Assembly (NCBI GenBank): GCA_016222805.1
Contig: JACRQG010000022.1
Span: forward strand, 132,760-196,759
Length of the DNA stretch: 64,000 nucleotides
From: Verrucomicrobiota bacterium
GTDB taxonomy: Bacteria > Verrucomicrobiota > Verrucomicrobiia > Opitutales > Opitutaceae
Direction: 5' to 3'
This document shows positions 18,061 to 25,933 of the stretch, piece by piece. The notes under the pieces are model-generated. The model was not told where the DNA came from and searched no databases. It saw only the letters and a program-made list of their open reading frames with translations. The position numbers and the translations under genes were made by a program. Every line of letters begins with the position of its first letter. The stretch's first letter is position 1.

Positions 18061-18810
18061 ATGCCGCTGCGCGCCATCATCTTCGACCTTTACGGCACGC
18101 TGCTCGAAGTCCTGCCGCCACCTGCCGACGCCGCGGCCCGCTGGCAGGCGCTTTGGGTCACGCATCTCGGCGGCCCTCCGCGGCTTGACCTGCCGGGATT
18201 CCGGGAGGCGTGCCGGCGAGCCGTGGAGGTCGCGCACACCGCTGCCCGCGCTCGTGGCATCGAGCATCCCGAGGTGTTCTGGCCGCAGGTCGTCGAAAGT
18301 GCCGTACCCGAATTGCTGCGACTGCCCCCCGCGGCCCGTCACCAACTGGCCATCTACCGGGCGGACTTCCTTCATTCGACCCGAACCCGGCCGGAAGCCG
18401 CCGCCACATTGCGGGCCGCCGCTGACGCCGGCTGCGTCCTCGGCCTCGCGTCAAACTGCCAACCGTACACGCTGCCGGAGCTCTCCGGCGCGCTGGCCCC
18501 GTTCGGACTCGACGGCGGGCTTTTCGATCCCCGCCTGACTTTCCTTTCGTTCGAACACGGTTTCAGCAAGCCCGACCCACACGTCTTCCAGCTCCTCACC
18601 GCGCGGCTGCAGCTGCTCGGCATCGTCCCCGAGGACACCCTGATGGTGGGAGATCGTCCCGATCACGACCTCGCGCCGGCGCGCGCCCAGGGTTGGCAGA
18701 CGTGTCTGGTCGGGCCCGACGCGGACGGCGGCTGGTCCGCGGTGCGGGCCCGGTTGCCCGGTTCCCTGGCGCGGTCGGTCGTCGACGCTGAAAACACCCC
18801 CACCGACTGA
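18061..18810 (+). CDS. HAD-superfamily hydrolase
   Basis: A 249-residue cytosolic HAD subfamily IA protein. Motif I is 'IIFDLYGTLLEV' with nucleophile D9; motif II is 'LASNCQ'; motif III is the Lys of 'FSKPDPHVF'; motif IV is 'LMVGDRPDHDLAPA'. In motif I the second acidic residue is replaced by Tyr (D9-L-Y11), as in haloacid dehalogenases, although many IA proteins with this form are annotated as phosphatases. Its position between two GT4 genes makes a sugar-phosphate phosphatase, such as the dephosphorylation step after a GpgS-type reaction, attractive. The Tyr weakens that reading. Confidence 0.82.
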   Translation: MPLRAIIFDLYGTLLEVLPPPADAAARWQALWVTHLGGPPRLDLPGFREACRRAVEVAHTAARARGIEHPEVFWPQVVESAVPELLRLPPAARHQLAIYRADFLHSTRTRPEAAATLRAAADAGCVLGLASNCQPYTLPELSGALAPFGLDGGLFDPRLTFLSFEHGFSKPDPHVFQLLTARLQLLGIVPEDTLMVGDRPDHDLAPARAQGWQTCLVGPDADGGWSAVRARLPGSLARSVVDAENTPTD

Positions 18811-18858
18811 GGGCCTCGGCGCGAGTCCGCCGCCAGAAGGCCGGAAACCCCTCCTCCC

Positions 18859-20148
18859 ATGAACCCCTGTTTCCTGACCACCGGCGCACCGCGCCGCATC
18901 GGTTTCGTCTCCACGCGGTTTCACGGTACCGACGGCGTCACTCTCGAAGCGCGGAAGTGGGCCCAGGTGCTCGGATCCATGGGACATTCCTGTTTCTGGA
19001 TGGCCGGCCTGCTCGATGCTCCTCCCGAGCGCAGTCACGTGGCACCGCTGGCGTTCTTCGGGCACCCCGAGGTCGCCGCCCTGCAGGCCCACCTGTTCGG
19101 CGTCACGACGCGCCCGCGGGAGATCACCGATCGCATCCAGGCCCAGAAGGAACAGCTGAAACACGAAATTTACCGGTTTCTCGCCCGCTTCGAGATCGAG
19201 GTGCTGATTCCGGAGAACATCCTCGCCATTCCGATGCATGTGCCGCTCGGGCTGGCGATGACTGAGATCATTGCCGAGACCGGGATCCCGACCATCGCGC
19301 ATCACCACGACTTTACCTGGGAACGGGACCGCTTCGTGGTCAGTGCCGTCAACGACTACCTCCGTGCGGCGTTTCCCGGAGCGCTTCCGGGGATCGAACA
19401 CGTCGTCATCAACTCGATGGCGCAGAAGGAACTGGCCCGCCGGTGCAGCCTCTCCTCGGTCGTCATCCCCAACATCATCGACTTCGCCACGCCGCCTCCC
19501 GGCCTGGATGACTACAACCGCGATCTCCGACGCGACATCGGCCTGGCCGACGACGACATCTTCATCCTGCAGCCCACGCGCGTCGTTCCGCGCAAGGGCA
19601 TCGAACACGCGATCGAGCTCGTCCGCCGGCTCGACGATCCGCGCGCCAGGCTCGTCATCTCCCATCCGGCCGGAGACGAAGGCAGCGCCTATCTTACGTT
19701 GCTTCACGATCGCATCGAGGACGCCGGGATCGACGTGCGCTTCATCGCCGATCGCGTGGGTGAGACCCGCGGCACCGACGCCGCGGGCCGGAAGATCTAC
19801 ACGCTGTACGATCTCTATCCGCACGCGGACCTCGTGACCTACCCGAGCCACTACGAGGGCTTCGGCAACGCCTTCCTCGAAGCCCTCTATTTCCGAAAAC
19901 CCGTGGTCGTGAACTCCTATGCCGTGTACGCCCGGGACCTCGAACCGCTCGGCTTCAAGACCATCACCCTCCCCCAGTTCGTCACCCGGGAGACCGTCGG
20001 CCAGGTGCGCACCCTCCTGGACAACCCGGCGCTGCGCGCCGATTGGGCGGAGGCCAACTTTGCGCTCGGCCTGAAGCACTTCTCGTTTGCGGTGGCCCGC
20101 CGGAAACTCGCCGCGCGCCTGGCCAATCTCTTTGGCGAGGGGGTGTGA
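18859..20148 (+). CDS. GT4 glycosyltransferase, MggA/MggS-like
   Basis: 429 residues. It begins with 'RRIGFVSTRFHGTDGVTLEA', then 'IAHHHDFTWERDRF', 'VIPNIIDFATPP', 'PTRVVPRKGIEHAIELV' and the EX7E motif 'SHYEGFGNAFLEALYFRKPV'. By recall of the family, this pattern resembles the glycosyltransferases that add mannose to glucosylglycerate or glucosyl-3-phosphoglycerate (MggS/MggA, described in Petrotoga). Together with the GpgS-like gene 2.6 kb away, it suggests mannosylglucosylglycerate synthesis. The match is from memory and needs a search. The gene starts 48 bases after the HAD gene, behind a pyrimidine-rich leader, and a long hairpin follows the stop. Confidence 0.75.
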   Translation: MNPCFLTTGAPRRIGFVSTRFHGTDGVTLEARKWAQVLGSMGHSCFWMAGLLDAPPERSHVAPLAFFGHPEVAALQAHLFGVTTRPREITDRIQAQKEQLKHEIYRFLARFEIEVLIPENILAIPMHVPLGLAMTEIIAETGIPTIAHHHDFTWERDRFVVSAVNDYLRAAFPGALPGIEHVVINSMAQKELARRCSLSSVVIPNIIDFATPPPGLDDYNRDLRRDIGLADDDIFILQPTRVVPRKGIEHAIELVRRLDDPRARLVISHPAGDEGSAYLTLLHDRIEDAGIDVRFIADRVGETRGTDAAGRKIYTLYDLYPHADLVTYPSHYEGFGNAFLEALYFRKPVVVNSYAVYARDLEPLGFKTITLPQFVTRETVGQVRTLLDNPALRADWAEANFALGLKHFSFAVARRKLAARLANLFGEGV

Positions 20149-20446
20149 GGACAGGAGGCTGCCCCGGTCGCTTGGCGGGGGGTTGGTGCGGACCTCGTGG
20201 CAATCCGCGGGGCCAGCGCGGCACGAGTGGCGCAGAGGTTCACTACTCGACCGTGGCAGCCTCCTGACCGCCGTCTTCTCTCACCCTCGGGCCCCCGGAT
20301 TCAATGCCGGTCGGCCGACATTTCTGTCAGGACCGCCCCAGTTCCGCGGCGAATAGTGGAGCGGGATCGAACGCCCGGCCGCTTCCGGAACCGCGCGGCG
20401 GCCCGAAACCGGCCCTCGGCGCGAGGCGAGCCGGCCTGGCGCCCGT
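20149..20446. other. Intergenic region with long imperfect hairpin
   Basis: This gap lies between convergent genes. CAGGAGGCTGCC (20152-20163) is perfectly complementary to 20255-20266. Two mismatched bases further in, GGTCG (20166-20170) pairs with CGACC (20248-20252). Inside the arms, CTCGTG (20194-20199) can pair with CACGAG (20222-20227). The structure starts three bases after the stop codon at 20148. It could be a terminator, a small RNA or a palindromic repeat. The remainder, 20267-20446, shows nothing clear. Confidence 0.5.
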
Positions 20447-21388
20447 TCAGGCCACCCGCCGCAACCAGAGTTGGCCGCCGCCCCCGCGCGCGCACAGCGG
20501 CATATGCTCCCGGAACCAGCCGTGGCGCGTGTTGAAGAGCCAGCCCGTGAACAACTCGATCCGCCAGGCGGCGTTGTGCATGAGGAACGCCCGCAGGAGG
20601 TACTGCTCGTTCCAGGCCCGCCCTTCGTCGTACCACTCCTTCGGATACTCGAGGTTTCCCGCCACGTCGTGGATGTGCACCAGCACGCCCCGGGCGAGGG
20701 CCGGCAGCACGTCGAAGTACAGCCGGTTCACGTCGCTGCCGATCTTGCTGACGTGGGACGAATCGATGAAGAGGACGTCGTTTTCGCCCAGGGCCGCGAA
20801 CGTCTCCAGCGGCACCTCCTGCACCCGGCGCTCGATCAGGGTGGCGCGCCGCTCGTCCTCCGGGCGGAGCAGCGGGCGCAGGCGTTTCATGTCCGGATCG
20901 ATGAACGTGAACTGGATCGCGCCCCCGAACACGCGCTCGTTGAGGTCGAGCATCGCCGCGGAACTGAAACCCGAGCCCACCTCGATCACCCGCCGCGGCC
21001 GCGCCTCCCGCAGCATGCAGTAGAGCATGATGGCGTCGAAGTGCCCGTAGGACGGATTCGCGAGGTGAAACCGGCGCTCGGCCGCGGGCTGCTCCGGGAA
21101 CGGCTGCTCCGCGTACCATCCGGCGAAACGCTCCAGCCGGGCCGCCTGCCCGGACTCGTTCAGGTCGAGGCCGGCGAACGGCGGGCCGAAGCCCCCGCGC
21201 GCCATCGCCTCCGCCACCTCCGCCCGCGAGGGCAGCGGCGAATAGAAGTGGCCCGGGGGAAAGAAGCGCGCCCACTCGCTCTGCGCCTCGCGCAGCTGCG
21301 CGAGTTCCGCGCGCAGCCGCTCATTCTCCCGCCGGATCCGGCGGTGGGGTGGCAGCAGGCGCAGCAGGGAGTCGAGCAGGGAGCTCAT
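20447..21388 (-). CDS. Class I SAM-dependent methyltransferase
   Basis: 313 residues. A short coiled-coil-like N-terminus ('RRENERLRAELAQLREAQ', about 18-35) precedes a Methyltransf_24-type domain with SAM motif 'VIEVGSGFSSAAMLDL', the acidic 'FTFIDPDMKRL' and 'DVLFIDSSHVSKIGSDVN'. The 'DSSH' segment and the 'HIHDVAGNLEYP' segment resemble cephalosporin-hydroxylase/sugar-O-methyltransferase relatives, in which such residues bind metal. O-methylation of a sugar is the likeliest reaction but is not shown. The gene follows the 529-residue membrane-protein gene on the same strand after 80 bases. Confidence 0.82.
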   Translation of the reverse strand: MSSLLDSLLRLLPPHRRIRRENERLRAELAQLREAQSEWARFFPPGHFYSPLPSRAEVAEAMARGGFGPPFAGLDLNESGQAARLERFAGWYAEQPFPEQPAAERRFHLANPSYGHFDAIMLYCMLREARPRRVIEVGSGFSSAAMLDLNERVFGGAIQFTFIDPDMKRLRPLLRPEDERRATLIERRVQEVPLETFAALGENDVLFIDSSHVSKIGSDVNRLYFDVLPALARGVLVHIHDVAGNLEYPKEWYDEGRAWNEQYLLRAFLMHNAAWRIELFTGWLFNTRHGWFREHMPLCARGGGGQLWLRRVA

Positions 21389-21468
21389 GCAGGAAGCCGC
21401 GATGTTTCAGACTCCCCCGCCCGGTGCAAACTGGAAGGGGAAACGGCGTCCCGGCCGCCGGCAGCGCC

Positions 21469-23058
21469 CTACGGCGCCACCGTGATCTCCAGGTTCGCGA
21501 CCTGGAAGGAGAGCGCGCGGGGATCAGTCCCGATCTTCTGCGGCCCTTGATCACTGGTGAACCGCAGCACCGTCTCGCCCGGCGGCAGGCTCAGGCCAAA
21601 GCGAAACTCGGTCGGTCCGCGGGCGCCCACGCGGTCCCCCCAGAGCAGGCGCTCCCCGACCGCGATCCGCACGGCGCGAACGCCGTCGACCGAGCTCGCC
21701 TGCCCGGCGACCGTGACCCGCAGCGGTCCGCCCGACTCGTTGTGGAGGCGTAGTTCGGCCGCGCCGGAACTCCAGCGCCAGTGGTTCTTCGCATGCCGCT
21801 CTGGGCCATGCCAGCCGCGGGCCGGCACCACCCGCACCGCGGCCCGCACCTCCTCCGCTCCCCGCAGCGTGTAGAACTCGTGCGGCGGCGAATACTCGAA
21901 GGCGGTCGCGGCCACGGTCAGGTTGCCGGCCAGCAGCAGCGGGAGCCAGCGGACACCCCGCGGGACGAGAATATTGAACGCGAGCGTCATCGGGAGCAGC
22001 ACCCGAGTCGACGCCCCGGGGTAGCCCTCCCACACCGGCGTCGAAAGGAAGATCATCATGACAGCGAACGCGGCCCCAATCCGCCACCACCGTTCACCCG
22101 GCCGCCAGCGCAGGACGAAAAAGCCCCACTGCACGATCAGCGCGATCATCGCCGCCAGCGTGGCCCACGACAGCGGCGTCACCTCCGGACCGATCACCTC
22201 CCGCCCCGCCGCGCCCAGTTTCTCGATCCAGCCGGCAAACGGCAGCGTGAAGTTGCCCAGCCCGGGATCCTCGGCCGGCCCGAACCTCCACCGCACAAAA
22301 CTCATCCAGCCCAGCAACGGCAGGGCGGCGACCAGGGCCGCCCCCACGGCCCGGCCCCAGGTGCGCGGCTCCCGCCAGCTAAACTCGATCCCGGCGCAGG
22401 CCAGCAGGCTGGTTTCCTTGGCCAGTCCCGCCAACGCCAGGGCGATCCCTCCCGCGCCCCGATGCCCGGCCTCGAGCGCCCGCATCGCCAGGGCGACCAG
22501 CAGGAGGCTGGGCCCGTCCACCAACGAGTGGCGGACACTCATGCACAGCCCATGGGAGAACATCACCGCCGTCCACCGCAGCAAATCCTCCCAGGTCTTG
22601 AGCGGAAACCAGTGCAGGAGCAGCGCGGCGAGGCCGAGCCAGCAGGCGACATTCAGCAGCGCATGCGCCTGGACGATCCACCCGGGATGCCCGAGGCCCA
22701 GCGCCCACGCGGTCCAGCTCAACAGGATTCGTTTGGCGCGGTAGGGGAGGTTGTCGATGGCCTTGGTCAGTTCCGGATTGTCGAGCGTCGGATGCAGCGC
22801 CAGCTGGACGTAATACGACCCGTCGTACCCAGCGGATCCCTCGTAGACATAATGCGGCACCCGCCGCAGCGCGGTCACCTTGCTGTCCGAAAGCACATCA
22901 CCAATGGAGATCAGCGAGGAAAAGCCAAACTCGGGCTGGTAGAACGCGGCGACCGCCGAGAGGAACAGCACGACCGCCCCGACGGCCACAATCGCCGGCC
23001 GAAACCGCAGCCAGCGCAGCAGCCAGCCTCCCTTCGGGAGGTAAGCCGGCGCACTCAT
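21469..23058 (-). CDS. Polytopic membrane protein with C-terminal beta-rich domain
   Basis: 529 residues from ATG 23058 ('MSAPAYLPKGG'); in-frame starts up to 23169 would run into the divergent gene. A first helix ('AIVAVGAVVLFLSAVAAF') is followed by a loop and about nine more helices. From 'ARGWHGPERHAK…HWRWSS' (around base 21820) the tail is beta-patterned and ends 'DPRALSFQVANLEI', closely echoing the tail of the 731-residue protein ('GWHGDEF', 'DPRFVALCVYRMEF'). A GT-C-type role in surface-glycan assembly is likely, but no catalytic motif is certain. Its start is 109 bases from that of the divergent membrane protein at 23168. Confidence 0.7.
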   Translation of the reverse strand: MSAPAYLPKGGWLLRWLRFRPAIVAVGAVVLFLSAVAAFYQPEFGFSSLISIGDVLSDSKVTALRRVPHYVYEGSAGYDGSYYVQLALHPTLDNPELTKAIDNLPYRAKRILLSWTAWALGLGHPGWIVQAHALLNVACWLGLAALLLHWFPLKTWEDLLRWTAVMFSHGLCMSVRHSLVDGPSLLLVALAMRALEAGHRGAGGIALALAGLAKETSLLACAGIEFSWREPRTWGRAVGAALVAALPLLGWMSFVRWRFGPAEDPGLGNFTLPFAGWIEKLGAAGREVIGPEVTPLSWATLAAMIALIVQWGFFVLRWRPGERWWRIGAAFAVMMIFLSTPVWEGYPGASTRVLLPMTLAFNILVPRGVRWLPLLLAGNLTVAATAFEYSPPHEFYTLRGAEEVRAAVRVVPARGWHGPERHAKNHWRWSSGAAELRLHNESGGPLRVTVAGQASSVDGVRAVRIAVGERLLWGDRVGARGPTEFRFGLSLPPGETVLRFTSDQGPQKIGTDPRALSFQVANLEITVAP

Positions 23059-23167
23059 CCGGCACGCCGGGCGCCGCGCCGGCAGGCGGAACGACGCGGG
23101 CCATGCAGGCGCTTGTCTTCCAAATTTCTCACAGACAGTTTGCGGCATCACAGAACCCGATCGCCGC

Positions 23168-24679
23168 ATGTCAAATCCGAACGCCCCCGCCGACCACCGC
23201 CGCCGCGGGCGCGTCCTGCGCGGATGGCTCGGATTCGTGGCCCTCCTGGCCTACGCCTTTTTCCTGGGTCGACATTCCATCGTCGTGGCCGGTGGCTCGG
23301 ACTCATCCGGTTATCTGAACAGCGCCCGACTGCTGGCCCGTGGAAAGCTCAGCGACGACCTTCGCGCGCCATCGGAGCTGGCCGCAGCCGCCCAGGAACG
23401 ACCGGCCCACTTCACGCCCTCTGGGTTCATCCCCTCCTCCGACCGCACCCGCCTGCACCCGACCTATCCCACCGGTTTGCCGCTGCATTTCGCGGCCGCC
23501 GCCCGCCTCCTCGGCTGGAAGCACGGGCCACGTCTCGTGCTGCTGGCGGCGGCTGTCGCAGCGGTCTGGCTCTGCTACCGCACCGGACGGGAACTCGGCC
23601 TCGACCCAAGCCTCGCCGCCGCCGGTGCGGCCATGCTGGGGGCGTGCCCAATCTTTGTCTTCACCTCGGTGCAACCGCTCAGCGACACGCTCGCGACCAC
23701 CTGGACGCTGGCCGCGCTCTACTTCGCCTGCCGGTCCCGACGGCGGACGCGATGGGCGCTGGCAGCCGGGGCCGCCTTTGCCGTCGCCGTCCTCGTCCGC
23801 CCCACCAACCTGCTCATCGCCCCCGCCCTGCTGGCGCTGGTCGGTTTCGCTCCGCGCCGGCTCGGCGCGTTCCTGACCGGCGGCGTGCCCGGGGCGGTCT
23901 GGCTGGCCGTCTACAACCAGGCGCTTTACGGGCATCCGCTGCGTTCCGGTTATGGCGACATCTTCGCCGCCTTCGGTCTCGCCTACGGGGCGCCGACCGC
24001 CGTGCACTTCGCCAAGTGGCTGTTGCTGCTCCTGCCGGCGGCGGCCCTGCCCCTGGCCGTCGTGCCGATCCTGCGCCGCGAACACCGGACCCGCACCTGG
24101 CTGGCCCTCGTACTGGCGTTTTCCACGATCACCGGATGCTACGCCTTCTACGAGGTTTCCCATGAGGTCTGGTGGTGCCTGCGCTTCATCCTCCCGGCGC
24201 TGCCGCCCCTGTTGCTGGCGGCGCTCCTGGGCGTAGAAACCCTGGCTCGCGGCCCCGGTGCGCGGTGGCCCCGCGCCTTCCGGCCCGTGGCCGCCGGGCT
24301 CCTCGCGGCCTGGGCCGTGGCCGCCTCCTGGGCCCAGTCCCCCGGCCTGGGCGTGTATATGATCCGGCACTACGAAGGGGCCTACCAGGCCGGGGTGGAA
24401 ACCGCGGCCTCCCGCCTGCCGCCGGGCGCCCTGGTGGCGGCCCTCTCGTTCAGTGGCACGATGTACTTCTACACCGATCATCCGGTGCTGCGCTGGGATC
24501 AGGTGGAGCCGGACGAGTTTGCCCGCTATGTCGCCCTGGCCCGCCGGGCCGGCCGCCCGATCGGCGCGGTGTTGTTCACCTCGGAAGAGGCCGAGGCGTT
24601 CCGCCACTGCCCGGGCCCCTGGTCGCGTCTCGCCGAGACTGGCAACGTGGGCGTGTGGCTGCTCGGAACCGCCCCCTGA
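23168..24679 (+). CDS. GT39-like polytopic membrane protein
   Basis: 503 residues with about ten hydrophobic helices. The first ('GFVALLAYAFFLG') is followed by 'VAGGSDSSGYLNSARLLARG', where the Asp of 'GGSDSSGY' takes the place of the catalytic Asp in GT-C enzymes, and by 'HPTYPTGLPLHFAAAARLLG', a common motif in dolichyl-phosphate-mannose-type transferases. The C-terminal region after the last helix is short. It is predicted to act on lipid-linked sugars at the inner membrane. The stop codon is five bases before the next GT4 gene, so the two are probably co-translated. Confidence 0.78.
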   Translation: MSNPNAPADHRRRGRVLRGWLGFVALLAYAFFLGRHSIVVAGGSDSSGYLNSARLLARGKLSDDLRAPSELAAAAQERPAHFTPSGFIPSSDRTRLHPTYPTGLPLHFAAAARLLGWKHGPRLVLLAAAVAAVWLCYRTGRELGLDPSLAAAGAAMLGACPIFVFTSVQPLSDTLATTWTLAALYFACRSRRRTRWALAAGAAFAVAVLVRPTNLLIAPALLALVGFAPRRLGAFLTGGVPGAVWLAVYNQALYGHPLRSGYGDIFAAFGLAYGAPTAVHFAKWLLLLLPAAALPLAVVPILRREHRTRTWLALVLAFSTITGCYAFYEVSHEVWWCLRFILPALPPLLLAALLGVETLARGPGARWPRAFRPVAAGLLAAWAVAASWAQSPGLGVYMIRHYEGAYQAGVETAASRLPPGALVAALSFSGTMYFYTDHPVLRWDQVEPDEFARYVALARRAGRPIGAVLFTSEEAEAFRHCPGPWSRLAETGNVGVWLLGTAP

Positions 24680-24684
24680 TCCCC

Positions 24685-25860
24685 ATGGCACCACCGCTCC
24701 TCCTCGATCTCACGCACACGTGCCACACCCGCGCGCGCACCGGGATCCAGCGGGTCACGCGCGGCCTGTACGGAGCGCTTGGGCCCCAGGCCTTTGGCCT
24801 GACCTACGATCCGCACTGGCGCGCCTGGCGCGGGCTGGAGCCATGGGAGGAAGCGGGCCTCACCGGGCAAGACGTCGCCGGCGCGCGCGGAGCCCGCTGG
24901 CCGCTTCGCGCACGAGTGCGTGGGTTGGTGCGGCGCCACCTGCGCGTTCCATCGCCGCCGATCCCCGCGGACGGATCCCTGATCGTGCCCGAGGTGTTTT
25001 CCGCCTCGACCGGGCGCGCCCTGCCCGCGCTGCTGGCCCGGGTACGGGGCCCGCGCGTGGCGGTGTTTCACGATGCCATCGCGCTCCAGTACCCAGAACT
25101 GAGCCCGCGCAAGACCGTCGCCCGCTTTCCGGCGTATCTCGACGAACTCCGCGCTTTCGACGGCATCGCGGCCGTCTCCGAGGACTCACGCTCCGCGCTG
25201 CTCGGATATTGGAACTGGTTGGGAGTCTCGCGACTCCCTCCGGTGGTCACGGTGCCGCTCGCCGTCGAAGTCCCGGCCCGCACGACTGCTCCCGCAGTGG
25301 GATCCGCCGACGTCCCGGTGATCCTGTGCGTCGGCAGCATTGAGGGACGCAAGAACCACGTCGCCCTCTTGCGGGCCTGCGCGGACCTCTGGGACCGCGG
25401 TGAAAAATTCACGCTGCACCTCGTCGGACTGGCGCAGGCCGAAACGGGCGCGGAAGCCCTGAACCTGCTGCGCACCTTGCAGGCGGCCGGCAGGCCCTTG
25501 CGCTACGACGGACCGGTGAGCGATGCGGCTGTCGCCGCGGCCTACGCCGGGTGCACCTTCACGGTGTATCCCTCACTGAAGGAGGGTTTCGGTTTGCCAG
25601 TCCTCGAAAGCCTCGCCCACGGCAAGCCCTGCCTCTGCTCAGCGCGGGGGGCCCTGGGTGAAGCCGCCCGCGGAGGGGGGTGCATGGCACTGGACTCCGT
25701 CGACGCACCGTCACTCGCGCACGCCCTCTCCCAACTGCTGGCCAATCCGGAGGAACTCCGGTGCCTCGCCGCCGCCGCGCGCCAGCGGCCACAACGCAGT
25801 TGGCGGGACTACGCCCGGGACTTGCAGCAGTGGATGAGCGGGCTGCACCGGCGGGACTGA
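24685..25860 (+). CDS. GT4 family glycosyltransferase
   Basis: 391 residues from ATG 24685, five bases after the membrane-protein stop; the open frame further upstream is a shadow of that gene. GT-B features are 'RTGIQRVTRGLYGAL' near the N-terminus, 'VFHDAIALQYPEL', 'VGSIEGRKNHVALLRA' at the start of the donor domain and 'PSLKEGFGLPVLESLAHG' as the EX7E donor motif. The N-terminal 'TGIQRV' form occurs in mannosyltransferases of O-antigen and capsule loci. It probably works in the cytosol on the same glycan as its membrane partner. Donor sugar unknown. Confidence 0.9.
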   Translation: MAPPLLLDLTHTCHTRARTGIQRVTRGLYGALGPQAFGLTYDPHWRAWRGLEPWEEAGLTGQDVAGARGARWPLRARVRGLVRRHLRVPSPPIPADGSLIVPEVFSASTGRALPALLARVRGPRVAVFHDAIALQYPELSPRKTVARFPAYLDELRAFDGIAAVSEDSRSALLGYWNWLGVSRLPPVVTVPLAVEVPARTTAPAVGSADVPVILCVGSIEGRKNHVALLRACADLWDRGEKFTLHLVGLAQAETGAEALNLLRTLQAAGRPLRYDGPVSDAAVAAAYAGCTFTVYPSLKEGFGLPVLESLAHGKPCLCSARGALGEAARGGGCMALDSVDAPSLAHALSQLLANPEELRCLAAAARQRPQRSWRDYARDLQQWMSGLHRRD

Positions 25861-25933
25861 CCCTGCGGTCGGAGAACTCCGCCCGCCTTTCCATTTGCCA
25901 AGGGGGCCCGCCGCAACCACGGTTTCGCGGACC

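Noticed and set aside
20152-20266. Integron attC site
   Set aside because: The arms lack the conserved RYYYAAC/GTTRRRY cores, and no integrase or cassette array is near.
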